A stretch of 64,000 bases of DNA from Ketobacter sp036337295 (GCA_036337295.1 JAYZEN010000006.1:62001-126000); one strand, 5' to 3'; positions 42,501 through 51,621 are shown, numbered from the stretch's first letter. Made by a program: numbers and translations. Notes: a model not told the origin generated them from the sequence alone.

Positions 42501-44950
42501 CCTTAGATCACCAGACTGATATGGCGGAAGCGCTGGCTACAGCCACCACCAATCGTAACGATGCGCAGGCTGATGTGGATGCCCAGGAGCTGGTCGTGGC
42601 GGATGCGCAGGCAGATTATGATGCTGCCGTTGCCGCGCGTGAGGCCGTGGACGATGAGCTGGAATACCTGAACGATCTGTTGGCCGACCTGACTGCAACC
42701 GAGACCTGGGCCAACGACGTATTGACAGCAGCGGAAAATCTGCGCGCGCTGGTGACCGCTCTGAATAGTCTGAATACGGCAGATTCCGCAACGCGAACCG
42801 AGTTGCTGCAGGCAATTACTGATCGCTATGATGAACTGCAGGCACTCTTGAATGATCGTCCCACAGTGTCCGTGGATTTGGCCGCGCTTGAAGCAGAGAT
42901 CCTGGACCTGCTGGCCCAGATTCTGTACACACAAACCATCCTTGATGACAAAACCGCCGGGGTGGATTCCGATGACGTGGAATACGACGATTCCATTGCT
43001 GAATCGGTTGCGGTGATCGATGACAAGTACGACCAGCTGGAATACTGGCAGGGTCAACTGGTCGGTGCAGACACTTACATCGACGACGTGGACTACATCC
43101 GCTACATGGACGACAACATCACCGGCCAGGCTGGCGACGTTGACCTCACCTACGACCAGCGCAACGACATCATCACCTGGACCCGTGGTCAGGATGTGAG
43201 TGGCCTGCGCAACCGTACCATTGATTTCGACCAGGATAGCGTGGAAGAAGTCTGGCGTTTGCCGGATATCGTGCACTCCACTCCGGCGGTGGTGGGCCGT
43301 CCCTCCGAGTTGTACTACAGTCGATATGGCGATGACACCTACCGTGACTACATTGCTGCCAAGTTCAACCGACGTCAGGTTGTGTATGCGGGCAGCAATG
43401 GCGGCATGCTACACGCTTTCAACGCCGGCTTCTGGGACGACAGCCAGAAAGGTTATGTGACTCAGTTGAGCGGAGACACCGCTACAGCCCATCCCCTGGG
43501 TTCGGAGCTGTGGTCGTTCATTCCCAAAGCGGCACTGCCTCACCTGCAGTTCGTTGCCAACACTGGCTACAGCCACATGGCACTGATGGATGGCGCGCCG
43601 CAGGCTTTTGACGTCAACATCTTCCCCAACGATGCCGAGCACCCCAACGGCTGGGGAACTATCCTGGTGGTGACCATGCGCATGGGTGGCGGCGCCTTCA
43701 CTGTCCGCATTGACGAGGATGAGGATGGAACGGACGAAGATGTGGTGGTGCGACCCAGCGTGTTGATCTTTGATGTCACTAATCCGGAGGTCGAACCCAC
43801 CCTGTTGGCGGAGCTGTCGGACCCCAATATGGGCTTCACCCTGAGCAAACCGGCTTTGATCAAATATCGGGAAGCTTCATCTACCGGCTCCTGGAGTTCG
43901 CCCGCGAATAACCGTTGGTTGCTGGTGTTCGGCTCCGGCCCCACTGACCTGGATACTGCCACCAGTAATCAACAGGCGCGTCTGTATGCCTACGACCTGA
44001 ATGATAAAGAGTGGGCTTCCGACTGGTCCAATACCGCCAAGGTGGTCACCCTGGAGAACAACGCGTTCATCGGCGATCTGAGCACCGAGGACTGGGACCG
44101 GGATTATCTGGATGATGTGGTGTACTTCGGTGTCAACTCCGGCAATGCTGCTGCCGCCGATGGTCGTCTGGCCCGCCTGCGCTTGCGCAGCGACCAGGGT
44201 GCTTCCAGCTGGCTGGGATCGGCCACAGTCGGTACGTTTACCGATATTGAGCGCACCATTATCGGAGCGCCGTTGCCCAAGTCTGATGTCTACGGTCGCC
44301 GCTGGGTGTACTTCGGTACTGGGCGTATGCTGGTGGCAGCGGATAACAGCAGTAACCAGCAGGAATACTTTGCCGGAATTCGTGAGCCGATTGATACCGA
44401 CTACGAGCTGACCTTCAATTCGGTCAGTTCCAACACGCTGCTGGATATCTCGGATATTGATGTGTTCTCGGATGAAACCATTGATAACGGTCCGTCCGGT
44501 GTGGACAACGCGCCGGAGCTGATTGCTTACATCAATGAACACAACGAAGGTTGGATACGTGAACTGACGGATAACGGCACCGATCCCAGTGGTCGTTCCG
44601 ATACCCGGCCCATCTCGTACCTGAACACCATCACTTTTGCGGAATACATTCCCAGTGATGACGTGTGCAGCCCGGAAGGTCAGTCACGGGTCTGGACGGT
44701 GGATTACGTCACCGGTGTGGCGTCGGTCGATAACTATCTTGACTACGAAACCGATTCCGGCACGGGCCTGACCAAGATTCTGCCTTCACTGGATGTGGGT
44801 GCCGGTAAAGTGGGTGATATCTCGAACCTGCCCGATGGCAACCTGGTTATGCACGACTCCACTGGTCGGGTCATTATCGTTGAACCATACCAGAGCACGG
44901 TGTCGTTGCGACGTCAATCCTGGCGCCAGATCTTCAATATTGACTTCTAA
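39539..44950 (+). CDS. pilY1: Giant PilY1-type pilus tip adhesin with coiled-coil insertion
   Basis: Tip adhesin and mechanosensor of type IV pili, about 1803 residues against 1000-1200 for most PilY1 proteins. A signal peptide ends near VYADG. The vWA domain has the MIDAS motif LLMLDTSGSMDND near 65-77. Residues about 520-1175 form a repetitive, acidic, Ala/Asp/Thr/Gln-rich coiled-coil region. The C-terminal PilY1 propeller (about 1220-1800) has VYAGSNGGMLHAFNAGFW and the calcium-type loop DWDRDYLDDVVYFG. The start is ATG at 39539 or 39542, with AGCAGG upstream; a GTG two codons before is less likely. The insertion is the odd feature. Confidence 0.9.
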   Translation: MMNKYIETKMSRASGTSAVWAGILVSTLMCLTGTSVYADGLASDYDSLPPLISTSTANDKPNVLLMLDTSGSMDNDSDDDYVGPNHYTSRTIMSRQAIGTLLNNFAETVNMGLMAFEPPPDFKYSRKGSSPTQYWEAQDLNCCNNYRINRGYLYIPIGSVDPNDTDSSTTARRQEFYDRLGLNIVNQSTPYSGYYNLFQFSNSSYTSSTDYTNKRLVSNGGTPIAGTYLSALEYRNGTLASGHRLSSISSSDAVWPSTNVCDNSDYAILITDGLPSVNIAGKAGNDLLDDFMPEVLAQAAALRDAGVTTYVIGFALPGGPEYLNSMAVSGGTDQAYFAENLTELTGVLDAIFTDIINKTSSGTGAAVVANRGNGLSADFQALYTPEKAYNGRTVRWVGTLHGFFIDENRLLREDTNGDGLLGAYNVDRILEFNYDDDAKVTYVDRMLSSSATDPTQIIAGQTITSEIEDIAAIWNARDQLAAVSDVLTQRTYAASANTGRAIFTSVDGETLLPFVTVNVSDLEDEETREETARDNIEDLEGQLYGTPPDTSNADLTNLEGLLDSLSTTIALTGDVDGVDDGDLIDAINDLLAQIESDRSDVNADITTEEGNLATALTNEATELGDLTQAQSDLATEESQRDTAQTALDQATTDKANADQAVTDAESALTTAESERDTAQGELTDAQAAQTTAQSERNTAASDVTAAETAVSDAEGIVTTETGDRDAANTALTQAQTDLGTAQGDLTTAQTALSDAQTAAATEKGQSDAALEDRDDAQTVVNNAQDAVDDAQTDVGNAQTAVNNAQSDVDDAQQDYDDALALAGGDTDDPNVVAAQSALDTAQGDLSTAQTNLGTAQGDLTSAQTALSTAQSDYNTADGIYQTQYDEWQDAEDVVTDRQSDVATAQGDVTTATGIRDDAQTAYNEAAADLATAEGNLTTAQDDLADKREILEDKDEALATANTDVNTKQATLTEKQTAVTDATTARNEALDHQTDMAEALATATTNRNDAQADVDAQELVVADAQADYDAAVAAREAVDDELEYLNDLLADLTATETWANDVLTAAENLRALVTALNSLNTADSATRTELLQAITDRYDELQALLNDRPTVSVDLAALEAEILDLLAQILYTQTILDDKTAGVDSDDVEYDDSIAESVAVIDDKYDQLEYWQGQLVGADTYIDDVDYIRYMDDNITGQAGDVDLTYDQRNDIITWTRGQDVSGLRNRTIDFDQDSVEEVWRLPDIVHSTPAVVGRPSELYYSRYGDDTYRDYIAAKFNRRQVVYAGSNGGMLHAFNAGFWDDSQKGYVTQLSGDTATAHPLGSELWSFIPKAALPHLQFVANTGYSHMALMDGAPQAFDVNIFPNDAEHPNGWGTILVVTMRMGGGAFTVRIDEDEDGTDEDVVVRPSVLIFDVTNPEVEPTLLAELSDPNMGFTLSKPALIKYREASSTGSWSSPANNRWLLVFGSGPTDLDTATSNQQARLYAYDLNDKEWASDWSNTAKVVTLENNAFIGDLSTEDWDRDYLDDVVYFGVNSGNAAAADGRLARLRLRSDQGASSWLGSATVGTFTDIERTIIGAPLPKSDVYGRRWVYFGTGRMLVAADNSSNQQEYFAGIREPIDTDYELTFNSVSSNTLLDISDIDVFSDETIDNGPSGVDNAPELIAYINEHNEGWIRELTDNGTDPSGRSDTRPISYLNTITFAEYIPSDDVCSPEGQSRVWTVDYVTGVASVDNYLDYETDSGTGLTKILPSLDVGAGKVGDISNLPDGNLVMHDSTGRVIIVEPYQSTVSLRRQSWRQIFNIDF
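41390..42650 (+). repeat. Degenerate in-frame repeats coding the PilY1 coiled coil
   Basis: The sequence is built of diverged units around GCCCAG or GCACAG codons that encode patterns such as TAQGDLTTAQTALSDAQ and NAQTAVNNAQSDVDDAQ. Lys is scarce and Asp and Glu are frequent. The unit has a roughly heptad spacing in protein. It probably arose by internal duplication and may vary in length between strains. Confidence 0.75.
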
Positions 44951-44960
44951 TATAAGGTGA

Positions 44961-45398
44961 ATGAACGCTATGAAACGCAATCAGGGATTTACATTGGTTG
45001 AACTGATGATCGTAGTAGCAATAGTGGGTGTGATCATGGCGGTGGCACTGCCGGCTTACAACAGCCATGTGCAGAAGACCCGGCGCTCGGATGCGCGTAC
45101 GGCGCTGCAGGAGGCAGCGGCCCGCCAGGAGCGGATCTATACCGAGAGCAACACCTACACCGCGGACCTGACCAGGCTGTTGACCAACGCCGATGGCCAG
45201 AGCTCCCCGGAAGGGTATTACGATATATCAGTGGCACTGAGCTGCAGCCGAACCGTCAGCAACACCAGTTACTCCTCGTGTTTCACGTTGACGGCAACTG
45301 CAAAAGGCCTGCAGGCTGACGACTCGGAATGCGCCACACTGACCCTGACCCATGCGGGGGTCAAAGCGTCTACCCCGGCGGGGGGAGACTGCTGGTGA
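44961..45398 (+). CDS. pilE: Type IV pilin PilE-like (set 1)
   Basis: Minor pilin of 145 residues. The prepilin site KRNQG^FTLVELMIVVAIVGV is classic, with Glu at +5. ALPAYNSHVQKTRRSDARTA and ARQERIYTESNTYTADL match PilE minor pilins. Two Cys near the end (SECATLT and GGDCW) make the usual disulfide loop. Two ATGs nine bases apart could start it; AAGG lies ahead of both. A strong terminator follows. Confidence 0.9.
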   Translation: MNAMKRNQGFTLVELMIVVAIVGVIMAVALPAYNSHVQKTRRSDARTALQEAAARQERIYTESNTYTADLTRLLTNADGQSSPEGYYDISVALSCSRTVSNTSYSSCFTLTATAKGLQADDSECATLTLTHAGVKASTPAGGDCW

Positions 45399-45401
45399 TC
45401 G

Positions 45402-45430
45402 ACAGGGCCCGTTAAGGGCCCTGTTTCTTT
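45402..45430 (+). terminator. Terminator after the first pilin operon
   Basis: ACAGGGCCC pairs perfectly with GGGCCCTGT around a GTTAA loop and is followed by TTCTTT, 3 bases after pilE. Confidence 0.88.
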
Positions 45431-45496
45431 CCTGCCGACAAATAGATTATCCTAGCCGCTCTTCACCTGACTCAGGACAAGGGGGCAAGACCGGTG

Positions 45497-45925
45497 ATGC
45501 AAATTCTCAGGGCAGGGGACAAACACAAAGGCTTTACTCTGATAGAGCTGTTAATTGTGATCGCCATTGTGGCGGTATTGGCGGTGTTCGCATATCCCCG
45601 TTACAGCGATCACGTCAAGAAATCCGCCCGCAAGGCGGCCATGGGTAAGGCGCTGGAGATCGCCAGCCGGGTGGAGCAGTTCCGCACCCAACGCTTTGCC
45701 TACCCCTCCGCTGCAGCCGATCTCGCCGGTTTTGAACTCGAAGAAATCAAATATGATTACGTCGTTACGGCGGTGCAAACCGGTGGCGAAGTCACCGGCT
45801 ATGAGGTGGTGGTCACCCCGGTGGCCGGTACCGACCAGGTCAACGATGAGTGCGGCACCCTGACCTATTCCAACAAAGGCACCTGGACTTTCAGCACCGG
45901 TTTAACCGAAGAGGATTGCCTCTAG
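45497..45925 (+). CDS. Second PilE-like type IV pilin
   Basis: A pilin of 142 residues. The prepilin site is KHKG^FTLIELLIVIAIVAVL with Glu at +5. The continuation YPRYSDHVKKSARKAAMGKA and the late Cys pair (DECGTLT and EEDCL) match PilE minor pilins. It follows the terminator of the first set and its ribosome site is a strong AGGGGG. It could be read alone or belong to the second minor-pilin set. Confidence 0.88.
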   Translation: MQILRAGDKHKGFTLIELLIVIAIVAVLAVFAYPRYSDHVKKSARKAAMGKALEIASRVEQFRTQRFAYPSAAADLAGFELEEIKYDYVVTAVQTGGEVTGYEVVVTPVAGTDQVNDECGTLTYSNKGTWTFSTGLTEEDCL

Positions 45926-45967
45926 TCCATAATTTGAGCATCTCAAATCACTCCGTGATCCATTTTC

Positions 45968-46035
45968 AACCGTTCGTCGGTTGTTCCCTGGGCTCTTGAG
46001 CACCCCTTGGTAAGATCCCCCCTAATCAGAATAAT
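45968..46035 (+). promoter_or_regulatory. AlgR-type box and promoter of second pilin set
   Basis: CCGTTCGTC at 45970-45978 equals the core binding site of the response regulator AlgR, known to activate the fimU-pilVWXY1Y2E operon in P. aeruginosa. The site is part of a perfect palindrome, CAACCG-TTCGT-CGGTTG (45968-45984), which could instead be a weak hairpin after the pilin gene. Twenty-odd bases on, TTGGTA (46007-46012) and AATAAT (46030-46035) are 17 bases apart. Transcription would start near 46042. Confidence 0.55.
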
Positions 46036-46041
46036 AGTGGA

Positions 46042-46575
46042 ATGATGTTGTCGGGGGGCAGCGTGGTTAAACACAATGGAATGTCACTGATTGAAGTGTT
46101 AGTGGCGTTACTCGTATTCGCAGTGGGAATCGTCGGTTTCGCTGCACTTCAGCTTAAGTCCGTCAGGCAGGTTGAGGAAACCTACAGCCGCAGCCAGGCT
46201 ATGTCCGTCGCCCACGATTTTATCGAACGGGCCCGCGCCAACCTTACCGCAGAAAGCCAAGCCTATTATCTCCAGCCTTCCAGTTGGAGCGGGGATCTTA
46301 TTGATCCCGGCGACTGCATCGTGACCGGTGCAGCCCCTTCGGCGGCGGACGCCTGCGAGTCAGAACAAATGGCCCGCTCCGATGTGTACGAAGTCCGCTC
46401 CAGCCTGGGTGGTTTGCTGGTCAACGGCAAAATGAATTACGCCGCCTGTGACCAGGTGTATTGCGTGACGGTGGCCTGGGGTGAGACCCAGCTGGGTGAT
46501 TGCGACCAAACCTCATTTGCCGATGGCGAGCGTCAATCGGATGCCCATTGTGTCAGAGTTGAATTCATACCCTAG
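46042..46575 (+). CDS. pilV: Type IV minor pilin PilV (set 2)
   Basis: A second PilV, 177 residues as drawn. The prepilin site is KHNG^MSLIEVLVALLVFAVG with Glu at +5; YSRSQAMSVAHDFIERARAN resembles the PilV helix. The start may be GTG at 46063: it follows GGGGGG, gives the short leader usual for prepilins, and fits the promoter whose transcript would begin near 46042. Its body differs clearly from the first PilV, so this is not a recent duplication. Confidence 0.87.
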   Translation: MMLSGGSVVKHNGMSLIEVLVALLVFAVGIVGFAALQLKSVRQVEETYSRSQAMSVAHDFIERARANLTAESQAYYLQPSSWSGDLIDPGDCIVTGAAPSAADACESEQMARSDVYEVRSSLGGLLVNGKMNYAACDQVYCVTVAWGETQLGDCDQTSFADGERQSDAHCVRVEFIP

Positions 46576-46583
46576 GGGATTTT

Positions 46584-47417
46584 ATGTCGCGTCAGAACGG
46601 TCTTTCGCTGGTAGAACTGATGATTGCCCTGCTGCTGGGCAGTCTCCTCACCATTGCCGCCACGCAGCTGTTCCTGGTGAACCGGCAAACCGACAATCTG
46701 CAGATGGGCATTGCCGGTGTGCAGGATAGCGGGCGTTTCGCCTTTGATTTCCTGAGCCGCTCCCTGATGGAAGCCGGTCAGGGGGAGGAGGAGCCCATTG
46801 TGCCCTTTGTGCTGGACGGTGTGGCCCAGTTCAATTCCGCCAGTGCAGAAATTGCTGACGGGGACAAGTATGACACCGTGGTGTTCGAAGTCATTGCGGG
46901 CAAGGATTGCCTGGGCAATGCGCTGACCGGATACAAGCGGTTCTATGTCGTCGATGATGCCGATGGCAAGCGACTCATTTGTACTTCATTCGAATACCGG
47001 GTGCAGCCAGACGAGGACGGAAATGATACCGAGGGCTGGTACGCTGACGATCGAGGCACACTGATCGATAACATAGAAGCGTTCCAGGTGTTGTATGGGC
47101 TGGATTTCAACAGTGCGTCGGAAGACGGCTACGGTTCCGCGGATCTTTACACCAATGCCACTCAAGTGAAGGCGTTGAAGAGCGAGTTGAACAAAGGTGA
47201 TATCCGCATTGTCAGCGTGCGCTTTTCGGTGTTGCTGGCCAGCGATGAGAAAGTGACCCTGGATACGGAGCTGGCGCCGGATGCCATTGATGTTCTGGAC
47301 CAACAATATGTGCAAGGCGATGCGACGGAAGGGGGTGCCATCAACTTTGAAGACGGTCGCCTGTACCGGACGTACAGTTCCACCGTGGCCATTCGTAACC
47401 TGATAGGTGGAATCTGA
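46584..47417 (+). CDS. pilW: Type IV minor pilin PilW (set 2)
   Basis: A second PilW, 277 residues, shorter than the first. The prepilin site SRQNG^LSLVELMIALLLGSLL has Glu at +5. GIAGVQDSGRFAFDFLSRSL and LMEAGQGE correspond to the PilW helix. It ends with TYSSTVAIRNLIGGI, like other PilW C-termini. It starts 8 bases after pilV and overlaps pilX (TGATG). Confidence 0.9.
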   Translation: MSRQNGLSLVELMIALLLGSLLTIAATQLFLVNRQTDNLQMGIAGVQDSGRFAFDFLSRSLMEAGQGEEEPIVPFVLDGVAQFNSASAEIADGDKYDTVVFEVIAGKDCLGNALTGYKRFYVVDDADGKRLICTSFEYRVQPDEDGNDTEGWYADDRGTLIDNIEAFQVLYGLDFNSASEDGYGSADLYTNATQVKALKSELNKGDIRIVSVRFSVLLASDEKVTLDTELAPDAIDVLDQQYVQGDATEGGAINFEDGRLYRTYSSTVAIRNLIGGI

Positions 47418-47962
47418 TGAACCCGAAACAACAACATGGTGCGGCGTTGCTGATCGCGCTTTTGATCCTGCTGATGGTCACCCTGATGGGGGTGTCCGCC
47501 ATCAAGTCAGGACTGTTTCATGAGCGCATGGCCTTCAATGCTCAGGCTGACGAAATGGCCTTTCATGCTGCCGAGACCGCCATTGGCGGCGTCACCGGCG
47601 AAGCCCAGCGCAACAGCCAGTTTGTATCCGACCTGGTGAACGTGAACGGCAATGCGCAGGTGCATTGTGTCAGCAAGTCCAGTGGCCTGGCTGAAGGGGC
47701 GTGCGACAACGCCGATACCCTGGACGAGCGGGCCAGCCTGTTGTCCCAGTCCAGCTCCCGCTTTGACTCGAAACGGGTGTTGCTGGCCTCGGATGTGGAG
47801 TATTTCAAGGACTTTGTGTTTGAGTCTGAGGGTAACGGGCGTTTTGTGCAGGTGGCGATGCCTTTCAGTCGAACCAACTTTCAGGAATGGCGCAAAGTCG
47901 GACCCAGTTCCGGGCAGTTTTCCGATGAGAACGGGTTGTTGGATTACAGCACCGGGCCTTAG
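47417..47962 (+). CDS. pilX: Type IV minor pilin PilX (set 2)
   Basis: A second PilX, 181 residues. The N-terminus KQQHGAALLIALLILLMVTL lacks the +5 Glu as PilX proteins do. SGLFHERMAFNAQADEMAFH and AAETAIGGV continue the pattern. It shares the A of ATG with the pilW stop, so translation is coupled. Confidence 0.88.
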   Translation: MNPKQQHGAALLIALLILLMVTLMGVSAIKSGLFHERMAFNAQADEMAFHAAETAIGGVTGEAQRNSQFVSDLVNVNGNAQVHCVSKSSGLAEGACDNADTLDERASLLSQSSSRFDSKRVLLASDVEYFKDFVFESEGNGRFVQVAMPFSRTNFQEWRKVGPSSGQFSDENGLLDYSTGP

Positions 47963-47992
47963 TGCACGACGTGAATAGAATCAAATCAAGAT

Positions 47993-50900
47993 GTGGATCA
48001 CCGGGCGATGATTGGATTGAGTAAAATGGAAAACCTACTTATCAGACCGCTGCTGGCGGTGTTGGCACTGCTGCCGGCTACCGTGCTGGCGGATGACACG
48101 GACCTGTTCAAGCTGGATGTTTCGGCGCCTGCCCGGATTATGCTGGTAGTGGACACCTCTGCGTCCATGGCTCGCCCTGAGGGGAACAACGATGTGGTTC
48201 AGTTTTATGCCGGTGATTGTACAGGGCAGGATCGCTATTTCAAGGACGGTGAGTGGGTGTCGTTTGATAATGCCTCACGAAAAATATGTGTGGTTAAGGA
48301 CATCCTGTTGAGATTCCTGGACCCCGATCTGGGGGACCCCGAATCAGTTTGGCCCAATAATTTTGAAGTCGGGCTCGCCAGATACGCCCAGCAGGGGGCT
48401 GCAATTGTCGAACCCATTGACAGACTGGGCAGTATCGATAATCCCAATTCCAAGCGCAGGCAGCTGATCGGCGCAATCAGGTCGTTGCGGGCTTCGGGCA
48501 GAACCCCGTTGGTGGGGAGTTATCTGGAGGTGGCAGAGTACCTGACCGGTGGGCAGGCCGTGACCCGGGATTCAGGAGCCACCGATTCTGAGGTCTGGGA
48601 GTCGACTAACCAGTACAAGGGTGTTGACCTCGGCCCCCAGTGCGGGAACCTCAACAATCACCTGGTGTTCCTCACCGATGGTGCGTCTACTTGCGAAAAA
48701 GGTTCGAATTTCACCGAATCTGAGCTGGATGATTTCAATTGTCCTGATGGATCAGCCGATCTGGTGATCGGGGATATCGGCACCCGTGTCAACCAGTTCG
48801 TCACCGGAGTCGCCGGTCAATACGATGAAGAAACCTGCAGTGCCATGACCTATTCGGAGTATGAGGAAGAAGGGACACCTTATAAAACCTACTGGGGATG
48901 TTTGAGTCAGGTGTCGGAAAAACTCAGTGACAACAAACAGACTGAGAATGGCAGGCAGGTCGACGCCAGTGTGAAGACCCATGTTATCGCCTACGACATG
49001 GGGGGAGCCAGCACTGATACCAAAAACGGTATGGAAGCATGGGCCGTCGCCGGTGGAGGGCTGTATCGAGATGCCAGTACCGGTGACGAGGTAGCGGAGG
49101 CCTTCGAGCAAATCAACGGCGAAGTCGTGATGCCCGGCACTTTCATTGTGGCATCCGGTGGGGTTGGGGTCAGCCAGCTCAACAGCTTCACGCACTTGGA
49201 TGAGTTGTACTTTTCCATGTTCACACCGTCCAGCAAGCCTTTCTGGTATGGCAATCTGAAGAAGTACTTTTTCAATTTCAGCACCGAAGGCGAGTTAAAG
49301 GTTTATACCAATCCCGGCAAATCCACGCTGGCGGTCAGCGATGGTGTATTCCTGCCGGACGTAAATAGCTTTTGGTCGAACGAGAACAACATCCCGGATG
49401 CCTTTGGCGGTGTAGACGGCGATGTGGCCCATGTGGGTGGGGCCGCCAGTCAAATTGAAGACTCCACTGACCGAAACCTGGTGGTTTATTACGGTGATAC
49501 TGACTACGAGCTCAAACCCGACAATGCGGACGCCAGCGGAGAAGACATCGATAATCTGAAAGCCAGGTTACTTGCGGAATATGCGACGTTTTTTGCGGAT
49601 CCAGAGGGCGCAGACGCCACAGCCATCGCCAATTATGGCAGTGATGTGCTGAGCCCCATGCTGGCGTGGTTGTCAGGTGAAGATGTCAACAACGAGTGGG
49701 GACACTTTATTCAGGACCCAACCTCAGCCGATGACTCCACTGATCCGGAAGATGAACGCGCAGCCGGTTATAAAGGGGTCAGAACACTCTATGGTGCGCC
49801 GCTTCATTCCTCCCCGGTGCTGGTGAATTACCGCAGTCGTGATGCCGATGGCAATCCCCTGAGCGAGCCTGAAAATGTGGTGTTTGTCAGCACCAACGAC
49901 GGCAAACTGTACGCGGTGGATGCGAGCAACGGCAGTGAAAAGGGCAAGGAGAAACTGGCCTATGTTCCGGAAGCCATGTTGAAACGCACCAGCCTGGCGG
50001 ACCCCTCTCCGGTGGAGCGGATGTTCCAGGCCACCAAGCCTGGTGCAGGCGATGGCAGTTTGATTTACGGCATGGATTCCACCTGGACCGTATGGCGACA
50101 GGATGTGAACGGAAACGGGAATATCGACGAAGACACCCAGGATTTTGTGTTGCTCTACGGTGGGATGCGCCGGGGCGGCCGCAATTACTATATTCTGGAT
50201 GCCACTGACGTGGAAGAATCCTCCAGTCTGGAGCAGTTGGCTGTGATCAAAGGGGGCGAGGGCAAATTCCTCAATAATGGTCAGAGCTGGTCGGAGCCGA
50301 AGCTGGCGATCATCAATTATCGAGGCACGCCGACGGCGGTCTTTATTATCGGTGGCGGATACGACACCGTCTACGACAGCGGTCGCCCGGAGACCCTGCC
50401 TGCCAAGGGCGCGCAGATTTACATTGTTTCTGCCCGTACTTTCTTGGAAAGAGACGGTGGTGCCAGACACGAAGCAGGGGAAGTGCTGTGGTGGGCATCC
50501 TCGGATTCCATCCTGGGTGATGAGACTCATGTGCAGATTGCGGCCCTGGAATACAGTATTCCATCCAGCGTGAAGACGGTGGATATTGATGCGGACGGTT
50601 ATCTGGATTTCTTCTATGTGGGGGATATGGGCGGGCAAATCCATCGTTTTGATGTGAATAACAGCAATACTGGCGCGGCCAACCTGATCTCGAATACCGC
50701 GGACACCGTCATTGCCCAATTGGGGGTGGCCGGTGTGGATTCGGTATCCCAGGATATGGACCGCCGTTTCTTCTATCCCCCGAGCATTGCCAAGATGCGC
50801 TGCCCCAGGGGCTTCTGTATGTCGTTGGCCATCGGCTCCGGCTGGCGCTCCAATCCAACAGATGTCTCTGTGACCGAGAAATTTTATTTCCTGATGGACT

Positions 50901-51451
50901 ATGAACCCTTTACCCCTGGGCAAAACGAACCGGTCATCACCGAGACCGCGACCACCGAGGCCGGTGGTTCAGTTACGGTCGTTCAAGCGCTCACTAAAAC
51001 AGATGATGCGGAATCCATTACGGCGGCTTCCAACGATGCTGGTATCAAAGGCTACAGCCTGGAGTTGGGGGGCACCGGCTACGATGCGGAGAAACTGCTC
51101 GGGGCGCCTTTGATCGTGGGTGGCAGTGCCTATTTTTCAACGTACTACCGCCCTCCGGAAATGCCGGACACCGATACCTGCCAGGTGGGAGAAGGGGCGT
51201 CAGCGGTGTACCAGTTCACCCCAGGTGACTCCAAAGCCTTGCAACTTGCGGACGGTTTGAGTCAGAACGTTGCTGGTTCTATTCAGTCCTTGATTACCGA
51301 ATTGCCGGTTGCTGATGGCGGCGGCGAAGACCCGGACAATCCCGTGCCCCCTGGTCTGCAGGGTGGGATCGTGTCAGGAACCGGTTCCGTGGGGCCGGCT
51401 CCCCTGCAGCTGAACCATATCAGGAAGACCCGCTGGCAGCAGATCGAGTAA
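47993..51451 (+). CDS. pilY1: PilY1-type pilus tip protein (set 2)
   Basis: A second PilY1 of normal size, about 1150 residues. A signal peptide ends near TVLADDTD. The vWA domain has the MIDAS motif MLVVDTSASMARPEG. The C-terminal propeller shows FVSTNDGKLYAVDASNGSEK and LLYGGMRRGGRNYYILDATD. Two calcium-type loops are visible: DVNGNGNIDED and DIDADGYLDFFYVG (near 863). It ends with QLNHIRKTRWQQIE, near the usual PilY1 C-terminus. The start may be this GTG, ATG at 48008, or ATG at 48026. No coiled-coil insertion is present. Confidence 0.9.
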   Translation: MDHRAMIGLSKMENLLIRPLLAVLALLPATVLADDTDLFKLDVSAPARIMLVVDTSASMARPEGNNDVVQFYAGDCTGQDRYFKDGEWVSFDNASRKICVVKDILLRFLDPDLGDPESVWPNNFEVGLARYAQQGAAIVEPIDRLGSIDNPNSKRRQLIGAIRSLRASGRTPLVGSYLEVAEYLTGGQAVTRDSGATDSEVWESTNQYKGVDLGPQCGNLNNHLVFLTDGASTCEKGSNFTESELDDFNCPDGSADLVIGDIGTRVNQFVTGVAGQYDEETCSAMTYSEYEEEGTPYKTYWGCLSQVSEKLSDNKQTENGRQVDASVKTHVIAYDMGGASTDTKNGMEAWAVAGGGLYRDASTGDEVAEAFEQINGEVVMPGTFIVASGGVGVSQLNSFTHLDELYFSMFTPSSKPFWYGNLKKYFFNFSTEGELKVYTNPGKSTLAVSDGVFLPDVNSFWSNENNIPDAFGGVDGDVAHVGGAASQIEDSTDRNLVVYYGDTDYELKPDNADASGEDIDNLKARLLAEYATFFADPEGADATAIANYGSDVLSPMLAWLSGEDVNNEWGHFIQDPTSADDSTDPEDERAAGYKGVRTLYGAPLHSSPVLVNYRSRDADGNPLSEPENVVFVSTNDGKLYAVDASNGSEKGKEKLAYVPEAMLKRTSLADPSPVERMFQATKPGAGDGSLIYGMDSTWTVWRQDVNGNGNIDEDTQDFVLLYGGMRRGGRNYYILDATDVEESSSLEQLAVIKGGEGKFLNNGQSWSEPKLAIINYRGTPTAVFIIGGGYDTVYDSGRPETLPAKGAQIYIVSARTFLERDGGARHEAGEVLWWASSDSILGDETHVQIAALEYSIPSSVKTVDIDADGYLDFFYVGDMGGQIHRFDVNNSNTGAANLISNTADTVIAQLGVAGVDSVSQDMDRRFFYPPSIAKMRCPRGFCMSLAIGSGWRSNPTDVSVTEKFYFLMDYEPFTPGQNEPVITETATTEAGGSVTVVQALTKTDDAESITAASNDAGIKGYSLELGGTGYDAEKLLGAPLIVGGSAYFSTYYRPPEMPDTDTCQVGEGASAVYQFTPGDSKALQLADGLSQNVAGSIQSLITELPVADGGGEDPDNPVPPGLQGGIVSGTGSVGPAPLQLNHIRKTRWQQIE

Positions 51452-51621
51452 TCAGTCTAAGCGAAGGTGCTCGGTTGACTAAAGCGGCGGTAAGGGAACG
51501 GGGGTGTTCGCGGATGGCGGGTTCGGTGCTCGGAGGCATCAGTCCAGCAGCGGGCACCAAACCCAATTCGCCAATGGCGCCAGCTGCTTTCTGTGACCTC
51601 TCCTTCCAGGTTAACCCGGAA

